From: Polyangiaceae bacterium
GTDB taxonomy: Bacteria; Myxococcota_A; Polyangia; Polyangiales; Polyangiaceae
DNA: 64,000 nucleotides
Direction: 5' to 3'
Assembly: GCA_041389725.1 (NCBI GenBank)
Contig: JAWKRG010000002.1
Span: 682,001-746,000 of the forward strand
In this document: in pieces, positions 1-8,043 of the stretch
How positions within the stretch are numbered: position 1 is the first letter of the stretch
How the letters are laid out: each line of letters starts with the position of its first letter
The notes under the pieces: generated by a model
The model's database searches: none
The model's input: only the letters and a program-made list of their open reading frames with translations
What the model was told of the DNA's origin: nothing
Translations under genes and position numbers: made by a program

Positions 1-383
1 GTGGCAGGGTCTATGGTTGCGACTGCCAGACGCCGCTCCCCAACGCCGTGGTCGACGTGTGGCAAGCCAACGCCGCGGGCGCCTACGACAACGTGGGCTA
101 CGTGCTGCGTGGCATCGTGCGCACGGACGCGACGGGGCGCTACGAGTTCACCACCATTCTGCCGGGCTTCTATCTCAACGGTGCGGACTACCGACCTCGG
201 CACATCCATTTCAAGGTGAGCCACCCCCAGGGAGTTGCATTGACCACGCAGCTCTATTTCGAAGGCGATCCCAACTTTGGAACCGATCCTTTCTGGAAAC
301 CGGGGCTGATCAAGAAGTTGACCCAGGACAACGACGCGGAAGGCGCGCTGATGCGCTGCGAGTTCGACGTCGTGCTTGCCTGA
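1..383 (+). CDS. intradiol ring-cleavage dioxygenase-like protein, C-terminal part (5' end outside window)
   Basis: The reading frame is already open at the left edge (codons in phase from base 3) and ends with TGA at 381-383, so only the last ~126 residues are present. The visible part has the intradiol (protocatechuate/catechol dioxygenase) pattern: a GRVYGCDC..PLPNA strand, VDVWQAN, a Gly-Tyr turn, and the Fe(III)-ligand motif YRPRHIHFKV with both histidines. Known family role: oxygen-dependent ring opening of catechol-type aromatics by a mononuclear iron site. It is the first visible gene of a likely operon with the Tat protein and GMC oxidoreductase that follow (27-bp gap). Which aromatic, if any, is cleaved cannot be told. 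Myxobacterial relatives are often exported, but the N-terminus is not visible. Confidence 0.85.
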   Translation, partial: GRVYGCDCQTPLPNAVVDVWQANAAGAYDNVGYVLRGIVRTDATGRYEFTTILPGFYLNGADYRPRHIHFKVSHPQGVALTTQLYFEGDPNFGTDPFWKPGLIKKLTQDNDAEGALMRCEFDVVLA

Positions 384-410
384 GCGAGCTTCGCGCTCGA
401 TCATGCGCGG

Positions 411-971
411 GTGGGCGAGGACGGCGACGAGCAAACGGCGGGAGGCTTTTTCGGCTTCCTCTCCCGGAGACGGGCCCTGCGCCTTGCCCTGGGAGCCGGA
501 GCAACTCTGTTGGCGGGCGCAGGGGGACTGAGGGCACTTCGCGGCGACGCGCCGCCCGTAGACGGCCTGCGCGCGCTCGGTGTGCACGAGTACCGCACCC
601 TCGATGCTCTGGCGCAGATCCACCTGCCCATAGGAGGCCCTTTCGAACCGGGCGCGGCAGGACTCGATCTCGCTCGCGTCTTCGACACGTTCCTGGCGGA
701 CGAACACCCAGAGAACATCCGTGACCTGCGGCGCGCGCTGACACTGCTGGAGTTCGGTCCGTTGCTGTTCGAGCGCCGGCTCGTCACGTTTTCGAACCTG
801 GCCCCCGACGCCCGTCTGCGTCACTGGCTAGAGTGGGGCGCGAGCGAGAGTCTCCTGCGCCGCCAGGTTGCGTTCGCCTTCAGGAAGTTCCTGTCCTTCG
901 TCTTCTACGACACTCCCACCATCTGGAAGCACATCGGCTACCCCGGACCCTCCCTGCGAGGCGCACCATGA
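411..971 (+). CDS. Tat-exported small subunit, gluconate 2-dehydrogenase subunit 3-like
   Basis: 186 aa from a GTG start. The N-terminus has a twin-arginine-type signal: SRRRALRLALGAG followed by a small-residue hydrophobic stretch (residues ~18-42). The rest is helical with the pattern of gluconate 2-dehydrogenase subunit 3-like proteins (EYRTLDALAQIHLP near residues 60-73, late aromatic RKFLSFVFYDTPTIWKHIGYPGP). Such small subunits escort a GMC flavoprotein that has no export signal of its own across the membrane. The next gene is exactly that kind of protein and overlaps this one by ATGA (968-971), so the two products probably form a complex. The family assignment is by resemblance; the partner relation is inferred from context. 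Confidence 0.7.
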   Translation: MGEDGDEQTAGGFFGFLSRRRALRLALGAGATLLAGAGGLRALRGDAPPVDGLRALGVHEYRTLDALAQIHLPIGGPFEPGAAGLDLARVFDTFLADEHPENIRDLRRALTLLEFGPLLFERRLVTFSNLAPDARLRHWLEWGASESLLRRQVAFAFRKFLSFVFYDTPTIWKHIGYPGPSLRGAP

Positions 972-2506
972 GCGGCGAGATCGTCGACCTGTCGCAAGGC
1001 CAGGCACCGCCGCAGATTGAAACGGACATCTGCATCGTTGGCTCTGGCAGCGGGGGCGCCACTGCGGCACGAGTGCTGGCCGAAGCTGGACGCGATGTGG
1101 TCGTGTTGGAAGAAGGAAGCGACTTTCCTGCGTCGCGAATGACCCAACGGGACGGCGAAATGTACGCGGCGCTCTACATGGAGCGGGGCTCACGCGCCAC
1201 GACAGATCTCGGAGTCACGGTGCTGCAGGGGCGCGTTCTCGGCGGCGGCGGTGTGATCAACGCCAGCGACGTGGTCCCCATCCCCGCAGGCGTGCTCGCT
1301 CACTGGCGCAAGCACTTCGGCCTATCCGAGTTCACGGAAGCCGCGCTGGGGCCCTACCAAGCACGCGCGCTGCAAGACCTACGAGCCAATCCCATCTTGC
1401 CCGAACAGATGAATCGGGCGAACGGACTACTGCGCCAAGGCGCGGAACGCTTGGGCATCGCCGGCAACCTGATGCAACACAATCGCGTCGGCTGCGCTGG
1501 GCTCGGCACCTGTCTCATCGGCTGCCCCATCGACGCCAAGAAGAACCCGCGACTCGTGGCCATTCCCAAGGCGCTTGCCGCGGGTGCGCGCTTCTTCACC
1601 CGCGCCCGCGCTCGGCGAGTGCTCTACGCCGAGTCGGAGCTGAAGCGTGTCGACGTGCAGATCTTGGACACCCGAGGCCTGCGCGCCATTGGTTCGACAT
1701 CGGTTCGCGCGCGCACCGTGATAGTGGCGGCAAACGCCGTGGGTTCAGCCGAACTCTTGCTCCGCTCGGGCATTGGCAATCAGCACGTCGGCCGCCATTT
1801 GATCCTGCAACCGCAGCTTCCCATCGTCGCGGTCTTTCCCGAGCGCGTGGAGGCTTTTCGCGGGATCCCTCAGTCCTACGCCGTAACCGAGTTCGAACGA
1901 GAAGACGATCCGGAGCACGGCCTGTGGGGCTATCGCATCGAAGGCATCATGGGCACGCCGGGAATGGTCGGCTCGTTGCTTCCCTTCAGCGGAGTGGAGG
2001 GCAAAGTCGCGATGGCGGAGTACGACCACCTGGCCGCGTCGCTGCTGCTCGTTCCCGACGAACCGTCAGGCGCGGTGCGCGTATCGGACACGGGTCGGCT
2101 GCGGATCGAGTACCGACAGCACGACAATCACAAGGAGCGGATTCGCGAGGCGGCGCGAACCGCAGCGCGGATCTACTTCGCTGCCGGCGCATCGAGAGTG
2201 GTCGTCCCCGTGTCGCCACCCGTCGTATTGACCCATCCAGACCAGATCGACTCCTTGAGTACACTGCCCCTTCGCCCGGCGGGGGCGCCGCTCCTCTCCG
2301 CTCATCAACAGGGTAGCGCGCGGATGGCGCCGCGGGCACGGGACGGTGCGCTCGCGCCGAACGGGCACGTGTACGGAACTCGTGGGGTGTACGTCTTCGA
2401 TTCATCCGGGTTCCCCTCGAGCGCGTCGACTCACACCATGGCGCCGATCATGGCCTTGGCTCGCTACTGGAGTGCGCAGTTGCTGCAACACACACCTCCC
2501 TCCTGA
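968..2506 (+). CDS. GMC-family FAD-dependent oxidoreductase
   Basis: 512 aa from ATG 968, which overlaps the previous stop; an upstream in-frame start would run through the previous gene and was discarded. The N-terminal Rossmann motif is IVGSGSGGATAARVLAEAG, followed by the acidic residue of VVLEEG. The FAD-contact loop is GRVLGGGGVINAS. A Cys-rich loop, CAGLGTCLIGCPIDAK, is typical of the cholesterol-oxidase/long-chain alcohol oxidase branch. The C-terminus has HQQGSARM and the active-site segment STHTMAPIMALA. The protein should oxidise an alcohol or sugar using FAD. With its Tat-tagged small subunit it probably acts in the periplasm. The substrate is unknown; the dioxygenase upstream hints at aromatic or lignin-derived material. 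Confidence 0.88.
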   Translation: MSGEIVDLSQGQAPPQIETDICIVGSGSGGATAARVLAEAGRDVVVLEEGSDFPASRMTQRDGEMYAALYMERGSRATTDLGVTVLQGRVLGGGGVINASDVVPIPAGVLAHWRKHFGLSEFTEAALGPYQARALQDLRANPILPEQMNRANGLLRQGAERLGIAGNLMQHNRVGCAGLGTCLIGCPIDAKKNPRLVAIPKALAAGARFFTRARARRVLYAESELKRVDVQILDTRGLRAIGSTSVRARTVIVAANAVGSAELLLRSGIGNQHVGRHLILQPQLPIVAVFPERVEAFRGIPQSYAVTEFEREDDPEHGLWGYRIEGIMGTPGMVGSLLPFSGVEGKVAMAEYDHLAASLLLVPDEPSGAVRVSDTGRLRIEYRQHDNHKERIREAARTAARIYFAAGASRVVVPVSPPVVLTHPDQIDSLSTLPLRPAGAPLLSAHQQGSARMAPRARDGALAPNGHVYGTRGVYVFDSSGFPSSASTHTMAPIMALARYWSAQLLQHTPPS

Positions 2507-2534
2507 CTGGCCGGGCGGCCGAAATTCCGTGGCT

Positions 2535-2573
2535 CTAGGTATTGACGTAGGTTTGTCCTAGACTAATACCTAA
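2535..2573 (+). promoter_or_regulatory. promoter inside an inverted repeat (candidate CarH-type operator)
   Basis: A sigma70-like promoter, TTGACG (2542-2547), 16 bp, TAATAC (2564-2569), sits between the arms of a perfect 8-bp inverted repeat, TAGGTATT (2536-2543) and AATACCTA (2565-2572). The arms overlap the -35 and -10 boxes, so a dimer or tetramer bound there would block polymerase. The predicted transcription start is only a few bases before ATG 2579. CarH-type regulators bind their own promoters in the dark, which fits, but binding here is inferred. Confidence 0.7.
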
Positions 2574-2578
2574 CCTGC

Positions 2579-3496
2579 ATGGCCGATTCCGAGCCCGCCC
2601 AGTACTCGCCGGGTTATTCGATCCGCGTGGCGTCGCGCCTGACGGGCCTCTCGGCGGATACCCTGCGAATGTGGGAACGCCGGTACGGCTTTCCCAGACC
2701 CGAGCGCAATGCGTCGCGAGTTCGGGTCTACTCGAAGGACGACGTCGAGCGGCTCTCGCTCATCGCACGCGCCCTGAAGAATGGCTACCGCGCCGGCGAA
2801 GTCGTTCCCTGCGATACGCCCGCGCTACGACAGATGCTCAGCGAGGTCGTCGTGGAGGAGTCCCCGGAGCGGGCACCGGACGGGCTCGTTGCCGCGCTGC
2901 TCGACTGCATTCGCCACGACAATGCGGACGGCCTGCGAGCGGAGTTGCGCCAAGCGGTCGCCACTCATGGGGCCAAGCGCTTCATCACCGACGTAGCGAG
3001 CCCGCTGGTACAGGCCGTTGGGACCGACTGGGCGCAGGGACGTCTGGCCATTCACCACGAGCACCTGCTGACGGAAACACTGACGACGCAACTGCGACTG
3101 CTGCTGTCAGCCTACGAAGTTTCCTCGCGCCGCCCCTTCGTCTTGCTCGCCACCTTGCCGGGGGAGCTCCACTCCCTAGGCCTGGAGATGGCAGCCCTGT
3201 TCGTTGCTCTGTCCAACGCAACCCCTCGCCTGCTCGGCGTCGACACTCCCGTCGATCAGATCGAGGAGGCAGCTCGCGCGCTTCACGTCAACGTGGTCGC
3301 CCTATCCATCTCCAGCGGGGCCGATCCAGAAACAGCGAATGCCCAGGTCAGCCTCCTGCTGCAGCGGTTGCCCACTCGTGTTCAAATTTGGGTCGGCGGT
3401 CAGGGCTCGAGCAGCCTCCGCATCGATAGCCAGCGCCTAGTTCGCACGCGAACCTGGTCACAACTCGAAAGCGCCGTCGCAGCCTGGTCAGAGTGA
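2579..3496 (+). CDS. CarH-type MerR-family B12-dependent photoreceptor/repressor
   Basis: 305 aa. Residues ~12-80 are a MerR helix-turn-helix (YSIRVASRLTGLSADTLRMWERRYGFP). Residues ~100-180 form the four-helix cobalamin cap with the W-x9-EH signature (W151, E161, H162), which in CarH/LitR proteins packs on adenosylcobalamin. Residues ~186-300 are the B12-binding fold with the E-x-H-x-x-G motif (E196, H198, G201) carrying the likely lower axial histidine. In known CarH proteins the dark tetramer represses and light-driven loss of the Co-C bond releases DNA. All diagnostic residues are present, so light sensing is likely. No carotenoid genes are in the window. The gene lies 72 bp after the GMC gene and has its own promoter inside an inverted repeat. 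Confidence 0.85.
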   Translation: MADSEPAQYSPGYSIRVASRLTGLSADTLRMWERRYGFPRPERNASRVRVYSKDDVERLSLIARALKNGYRAGEVVPCDTPALRQMLSEVVVEESPERAPDGLVAALLDCIRHDNADGLRAELRQAVATHGAKRFITDVASPLVQAVGTDWAQGRLAIHHEHLLTETLTTQLRLLLSAYEVSSRRPFVLLATLPGELHSLGLEMAALFVALSNATPRLLGVDTPVDQIEEAARALHVNVVALSISSGADPETANAQVSLLLQRLPTRVQIWVGGQGSSSLRIDSQRLVRTRTWSQLESAVAAWSE

Positions 3497-3512
3497 CTCG
3501 AGCTCACCCTCC

Positions 3513-4076
3513 TCAGGCTGACCGCAGCGCTTCTCCCACGCTAGCCGCCTGCGCCAGGCGCATGCGCAGGCGCGTTGGCTGGCCGGGCTCGCCTTCGCGG
3601 CTGACGCTTGGCTCCGTGCCAAGCACCTGAGCCAGCAGGCCCGACCAAGCGTGGGCGGTCTGGGCCAGGACGTTGCTATCGTCGTCCTGGGCCAGTCCGT
3701 CCAACACGGTGAAGAGCAGCTCGTCAGTGCGGAAGCGGACTCCGAGCTCCGGCCTCGCCTCCAGCGCGGCGGCAGCGTGCAGCGTGCGGCGCAGCAAGTC
3801 ACGGGGGCGCTCCTCTCGCGCGACGTGCTCGCGCTTGCGACTGCAGCAGAGCCCAGGGCGGCCTTCGCCGAGATCGAAGGCGTAATCCGTCGCATGCCCA
3901 ATCAACACCACGCCGGGACCTTGGTGCACGTGCTGATAATCCACGACGTCAATCATCAGCTCACCCAGTGTGCCCTGGCTGATGAAGTCGTGAAACACAG
4001 GCACGGCTTTCGCGGGCTGCAGCTGTTCCGAGTCGGCTGCGTACAGTTTCAGTGAGAACTTGCGGTACTCCATCAT
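3513..4076 (-). CDS. conserved protein of unknown function, partner of the sulfite/nitrite reductase
   Basis: 187 aa; start MMEYRKFSLKLYA, one base after the upstream reductase stop, so co-translation is likely. No signal peptide or membrane segment. The N-terminal half is the better ordered part: FHDFISQGTLGELMIDVVDY, then HVHQGPGVVLIGHATDYAFDLGEGRPGLCCSRKR. The C-terminal half is helical with a LLFTVLDGLAQD stretch. I recall similar proteins encoded beside ferredoxin-type sulfite/nitrite reductases, but know of no assigned function. The HVHxGPGVxLIGH pattern with clustered histidines could bind a cofactor or metal; this is speculation. Confidence 0.75.
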   Translation of the reverse strand: MMEYRKFSLKLYAADSEQLQPAKAVPVFHDFISQGTLGELMIDVVDYQHVHQGPGVVLIGHATDYAFDLGEGRPGLCCSRKREHVAREERPRDLLRRTLHAAAALEARPELGVRFRTDELLFTVLDGLAQDDDSNVLAQTAHAWSGLLAQVLGTEPSVSREGEPGQPTRLRMRLAQAASVGEALRSA

Positions 4077-4077
4077 G

Positions 4078-6333
4078 CTACAGCTCCAGACTGTTGCCGA
4101 GGCGCGCCACGCACTGGTGGGCCGCGTCGATGAAGAGCTGCGCTTCTTCGATCACTTCGTGGGCGCCGTCGCGATCGGCCACGCTGAGTCCGCCTGCGTG
4201 TAGCGAAAGCAGGAACTGACTGAATTTGGGTCCCGCAAACTGATCCCAGAACAGCCGCGTGTCCACCAGACGAGTCTTGAACTCGTTGACGATCTCGTCG
4301 GGGCTGTCACCGAGATTCGCGTTCTTCTCTCGGGTCAGGGCGCGCGCTGCGCTCAGCATCGCTTGATAGGCGCGCTCGGCTGCCTGTCGCGACATGCCTT
4401 GGTCGAGCAACAGCTGCGCCTCGAACACCTCGCGCTCGCTCGCCGCCAAGCCCATTTGCACGAACGGCACCACTTCCCCGGCGCATTCACCCACGCCCAT
4501 GTCGTCCAAGGTGTACTCTCGTGGATCGCCCCAGTCGCTGTAGAATTCCGGAGCGGCAGCGTAGGGCGGCACTTCGATCAGCTCTTCGATCAACGCTCGG
4601 ATCTGCTTCTTCCCCATGCGCTCCACGAAGCGGCGATAGGTCTCACCCTGTTGGCGTTGTTCGGCGTAGTGGCGCGTCAGGCGCTCCACGACGGCGGGCA
4701 CGTTCTTCGAAGGTATCGCGCCGATCGCGAGACCAAAGGCGGCAGCGTTCTCGGTCCATTGCCCGCCCACGACCAGCTGGAAATGCGGCACCCGACGCCC
4801 GTTGACGTTGCGACTGACCCCGAGCAATCCGATATCCGCCACATGGTGCTGACCGCAGGCGTTGAAGCATCCGCTGCACTTGACATGCAGATCTCTGGAT
4901 GCGCCCGCCACTTCCGGCTCGAGCACGGTCAGGTGACGGCGCAGCTCGTTGGCTAGCCCGCGGGAGCTCGAGATCCCCAACTTGCAGGTGTCGGTACCAG
5001 GGCATGACGTCACGTCCGTCAGCGTGCCGGCACCGGCCTCGGCCAGGCCCAGATCCACTAGCGCTTCGTACAGCACGGGCAACTCCGCTTCGGGCACCCA
5101 ACGCATGAGTAGGTTCTGATCGACCGTGGCGCGCAGCGTGTCGCCGGTGAAGCGCCGAGCAAGGCTGGCGACGCCGCGAGCTTGTGCGCTCGACAAGTCG
5201 CCCAGGGGCAGGGTTAGCGTCGCAACCGCATAGCCGGACTGCGCCTGCGCCCGAACGTTGCTGCGGCGCCAAGCGCGAAACGCCTCGCTCAGGCTGGCGT
5301 CGGGTTCCAGCGGCGCCGGGCGCAACGTGGGGGTCTCGTCGACGGCAGCCAGGTCCGTCAGATACTCGGTCCAGCGCGGATCCGGCCGCAGCGCGGCGCG
5401 CTCCTCCAGGACGAGGCGGCGAAGCTCGTCGATGCCCAGCTTTTTCACCAGGAACTTGAGGCGCGCGCGGCTGCGATTGTCTTTTTCGCCCAGGCGACCG
5501 AAGACCCGGCACAGCGCCTGGCTCATCGGCAAAAGCTCCACCTCGCTGACGAAGGGATCCAGCAAGCGCGCCGACTGCGGCACGCTCCCGAGGCCGCCCC
5601 CCACCCAAAACTCGAATCCCCGCACCTGCTTGCCGTCGACCTCACGAGTGCGCGCGACTAGCCCCAGGTCGTGGAAGTTGGTGAGTCCACAGGGCTCGTC
5701 CTTGCATCCGCTGAACGCGATCTTGAACTTGCGGCCGAAGTCCTGGACGTCGTCGTGACCGAGCAAGAAGAACGTGAGCGCGTTGGCGTAGGGGGTGACG
5801 TCGAAAGCCTGGGTGCTGCAGGTTCCGGCGTAGGAGCAGGCAGTCACGTTGCGTACGCTGTTTCCACACGCCTCTCGCGTCGTGATCCCCACCGCCGCCA
5901 GCCGCCGCATCAGATCCGGTGTGTCCTCGATGTGCACGAAGTGCAGCTGGATGTCCTGACGGGTGGTGACATGCAAGATGCCGTCAGAGTATTCGTCGGC
6001 CAGCCCCGCCATCACCTCCAGCTGATCGGCACTCAGCTTGCCGAAGGGGATCTTGATTCGCATCATCCCCGGCGCATCCCAGACAGTGTGCGGCCCCTTG
6101 CTCGGGCGCTCGGGGAACGCCAAGGTCTGCATGGCTCGCCCGTCGTGTCGGCTGCCGTTGTCGTAACGTTGGCCGTAGACCCCGCGACGCAGGCGCGTCT
6201 CTGCGAAGAGCTTTTCCTCGAGCCTCCCCTCGCTGCGCAAACGCAGCTGCGTCTCGAAGATGTCGATTTCGCGCGCCCAGTCCTCACGGATCACGGACGC
6301 TAGGCGGTCTTTCCAAGTGACGGGGCGATTCAT
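4078..6333 (-). CDS. ferredoxin-type nitrite/sulfite reductase (siroheme/4Fe-4S) with C-terminal extension
   Basis: 751 aa from ATG 6331-6333 (MNRPVTWKDRLASV). The frame stays open further upstream, but that part is low-complexity (repeated KRPWL from the tandem DNA repeat) and is not counted. It has the duplicated sulfite/nitrite reductase architecture: first half with GMMRIKIPFGKLSADQL and TTRQDIQLHF, second half with the siroheme/4Fe-4S cysteines C444-x5-C450 and C489-x3-C493 (TSCPGTDTCKLG; CSGCFNACGQ). The protein reduces sulfite to sulfide or nitrite to ammonia with six electrons; which one cannot be settled by eye. The last ~130 residues are a helical domain beyond the usual ~570-aa core. 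It is co-transcribed with the 187-aa gene. Confidence 0.88.
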   Translation of the reverse strand: MNRPVTWKDRLASVIREDWAREIDIFETQLRLRSEGRLEEKLFAETRLRRGVYGQRYDNGSRHDGRAMQTLAFPERPSKGPHTVWDAPGMMRIKIPFGKLSADQLEVMAGLADEYSDGILHVTTRQDIQLHFVHIEDTPDLMRRLAAVGITTREACGNSVRNVTACSYAGTCSTQAFDVTPYANALTFFLLGHDDVQDFGRKFKIAFSGCKDEPCGLTNFHDLGLVARTREVDGKQVRGFEFWVGGGLGSVPQSARLLDPFVSEVELLPMSQALCRVFGRLGEKDNRSRARLKFLVKKLGIDELRRLVLEERAALRPDPRWTEYLTDLAAVDETPTLRPAPLEPDASLSEAFRAWRRSNVRAQAQSGYAVATLTLPLGDLSSAQARGVASLARRFTGDTLRATVDQNLLMRWVPEAELPVLYEALVDLGLAEAGAGTLTDVTSCPGTDTCKLGISSSRGLANELRRHLTVLEPEVAGASRDLHVKCSGCFNACGQHHVADIGLLGVSRNVNGRRVPHFQLVVGGQWTENAAAFGLAIGAIPSKNVPAVVERLTRHYAEQRQQGETYRRFVERMGKKQIRALIEELIEVPPYAAAPEFYSDWGDPREYTLDDMGVGECAGEVVPFVQMGLAASEREVFEAQLLLDQGMSRQAAERAYQAMLSAARALTREKNANLGDSPDEIVNEFKTRLVDTRLFWDQFAGPKFSQFLLSLHAGGLSVADRDGAHEVIEEAQLFIDAAHQCVARLGNSLEL

Positions 6334-6374
6334 GGGGTCCGAGCGCCTCTGAGGCGCCCGAGAAGCATGAGCCA

Positions 6375-6441
6375 CTATTCCACATGCGACAAGTAGGGAA
6401 TAGATGCGTGTAGCAGATACCATTGAAATAACTATTGTTAT
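6375..6441. promoter_or_regulatory. AT-rich control region with two inverted repeats upstream of the reductase operon
   Basis: The ~150 bp before the reductase start are markedly AT-rich for this genome and hold two perfect inverted repeats: CTATTCC (6375-6381) with GGAATAG (6397-6403), and ATAAC (6428-6432) with GTTAT (6437-6441). They are likely regulator sites for sulfur or nitrogen control. I could not place a convincing -35/-10 pair, so the promoter itself is not called. Confidence 0.5.
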
Positions 6442-6504
6442 CCCATCGTGTATACGCACTAATTTACTCAAGAACACCGAGTCGCCTTCCCAGGTGGGTC
6501 CGCT

Positions 6505-6579
6505 CAACCAGGGTCGTTTCAACCAGGGTCGTTTCAACCAGGGTCGTTTCAACCAGGGTCGTTTCAACCAGGGTCGTTT
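6505..6579. repeat. five tandem 15-bp repeats
   Basis: Five identical head-to-tail copies of caaccagggtcgttt run from 6505 to 6579, with a degenerate start of a sixth. Each unit contains GGT-x7-ACC, a weak dyad. They lie between the reductase control region and the terminator of the Kazal-like gene, outside any supported gene. The array has no spacers, so it is not a CRISPR. It may be a slippage-prone spacer or a cluster of binding sites; no function is shown. Confidence 0.85.
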
Positions 6580-6632
6580 CAACCTGGGGCGGTGGCACCC
6601 GGCTTCGGCCCGCTTCTATCTCGCAAATTGAA

Positions 6633-6670
6633 TCGGCGCCCTCAGCGACAAACGTCACCAAGGGCGCCGA
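6633..6670 (-). terminator. intrinsic terminator of the Kazal-like lipoprotein gene
   Basis: Perfect 10-bp stem TCGGCGCCCT/AGGGCGCCGA (6633-6642 with 6661-6670) with an 18-nt loop, starting 18 bp after the stop codon. Read on the minus strand it is followed by TTCAATTT, a moderately T-rich tract. Confidence 0.7.
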
Positions 6671-6687
6671 GAGGGAGGAAGGAAGCG

Positions 6688-7851
6688 CTACTTGCTCTGC
6701 TCGCAGCCGCAGCCGCATTCGTCGAAGAACGGCGTGCCGCTGTCGCAGAAGAACTTCACCGTCTGGCACTGCTCGGGGCTCTGTGCGACGTACTTTCGGT
6801 TCGGGTCGGTGTAGTCGCAGACCGGCTTGCAGACGCCTTCCGAGTAGAAGCCCTTGCTCTCACCGCTGTCGCCTGCGTCCGCCATCGGGGCTGCCTCGAA
6901 CTCGCAGGAGTTGCCGTAGGTCGACTCCGCCGAATCCTTGATCACGCCGCACACGGGCTTGAACACCTTGATGCACGGCCGCGGCTGATTGCACGGCCCC
7001 TCGATGACCTGACTGTTCTCACCATGGGGGAAGCTCTGGTTCAGGAACGCCCAGCCATCCTTCTCCGAAGTGAAGTTCTTGGCGTAGAAGGTCGGCGAGT
7101 TCGAGTAGGGGGGCATGACGTAGGTCGTCGCGCAGTAGCTGCCGGCGCTCAGGCGCGTGTAGAACTCGCTCGCGCGCAGCTCGATGCCCCAACCGCCGGG
7201 ACCCTTGAGCCCCCAATGATAGCCAGCAACCAGCGCGCCTTCGGTGCCCAACTCGTCGTAGCCCTCGGCGATCGCGTCTTTGCCAGCTCCGCTGGTCGCC
7301 AGATCGACGCCGTGAAGATAGCGACCGTAGCCGTGGTTGAGCAGGCGCTCCTTGTAGCTGGGGCAGGGCCACGTGATGCACACGATGCCGCTGCTCTCCA
7401 CTCGCCAGACCCCGCCGCTGGGCTCAGCACCCGCGCGCCCCACCCACGCTTCACTGCCAACCAAGGTGTCCGCGCCGTTCTCGGAAACCAGCTTGCCGCG
7501 AATCAGACCCTTGCCCGCACCGAAGGTGCCGCTGACATACTCGCTGGTAACGCTCTCACTCATGCCCAGCGCCGAGAGATCTACATCGACGGCGTGGCAC
7601 TCCTGGCGCCAAACCCCGTCCGTGCAGCGCGTCAGCGCGCGATTGACGCGTTTGACGAAGTAGCCCCCGCACATCGGATACATGCATTTGCGCATGTCCT
7701 GACGGGTGACGATGTAATAGGTGCTGATGCCGTCGTCGAGGGACTCTGCGGACCGCTCCGCGTCCGGCTCCGGAAGCTGACCGACTTCATCGGGCGTAGC
7801 TCCGCAAGCGACCAGAGCCAGAGCAAACAAGGAAAGGACTTTGCGCGTCAT
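6688..7851 (-). CDS. Cys-rich lipoprotein with Kazal-like domain
   Basis: 387 aa from ATG 7849-7851, preceded by an AAGGAG ribosome-binding site (7860-7865). The signal MTRKVLSLFALALVACG ends in a lipobox (LVAC), so the mature protein is probably lipid-anchored. The central part (~residues 35-250) has paired cysteines and no family I recognise (ISTYYIVTRQDMRKCMYPMC, then RVNRALTRC, IVCITWPCPSYKERLL). Residues ~280-345 match a Kazal-type fold: CIKVFKPVCGVIKDS, a STYGNSCEFEAA core and a late VCKPVC. The tail is Cys-rich (FFDECGCGCEQ). Kazal domains inhibit serine proteases; whether this one does is not shown. It is transcribed divergently from gatE. Confidence 0.8.
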   Translation of the reverse strand: MTRKVLSLFALALVACGATPDEVGQLPEPDAERSAESLDDGISTYYIVTRQDMRKCMYPMCGGYFVKRVNRALTRCTDGVWRQECHAVDVDLSALGMSESVTSEYVSGTFGAGKGLIRGKLVSENGADTLVGSEAWVGRAGAEPSGGVWRVESSGIVCITWPCPSYKERLLNHGYGRYLHGVDLATSGAGKDAIAEGYDELGTEGALVAGYHWGLKGPGGWGIELRASEFYTRLSAGSYCATTYVMPPYSNSPTFYAKNFTSEKDGWAFLNQSFPHGENSQVIEGPCNQPRPCIKVFKPVCGVIKDSAESTYGNSCEFEAAPMADAGDSGESKGFYSEGVCKPVCDYTDPNRKYVAQSPEQCQTVKFFCDSGTPFFDECGCGCEQSK

Positions 7852-8043
7852 GGGAACAGCTCCTTGGGGGCCAATTCGGTACATCCCCCTACATCGGACG
7901 CTGGTGTAGTCCTCTTGGCGCAGCGTGTCAAATCCCTTGGCTCCCCAAGAATCTTCGGCATTTTTGCCACGCCCTAGGAGGCCGCCCTGGATCGGGACCC
8001 TCGGATCAACACGGCCGAGGACGCAGAGGTATTCTCCCGCGCC

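Noticed and set aside
6505..6579. Possible CRISPR array
   Set aside because: The 15-bp units are directly joined with no spacers, and no cas genes are present.
6334..6582. Longer start for the sulfite/nitrite reductase, adding KRPWL repeats and a hydrophobic stretch
   Set aside because: The added residues come from a tandem DNA repeat and an AT-rich control region; conserved sequence begins at MNRPVTWKDR (ATG 6331-6333).
6592..7977. Long plus-strand open frame opposite the Kazal-like gene
   Set aside because: The minus strand has a signal peptide, ribosome-binding site, Kazal cysteine pattern and a terminator; the plus-strand product has none of these.
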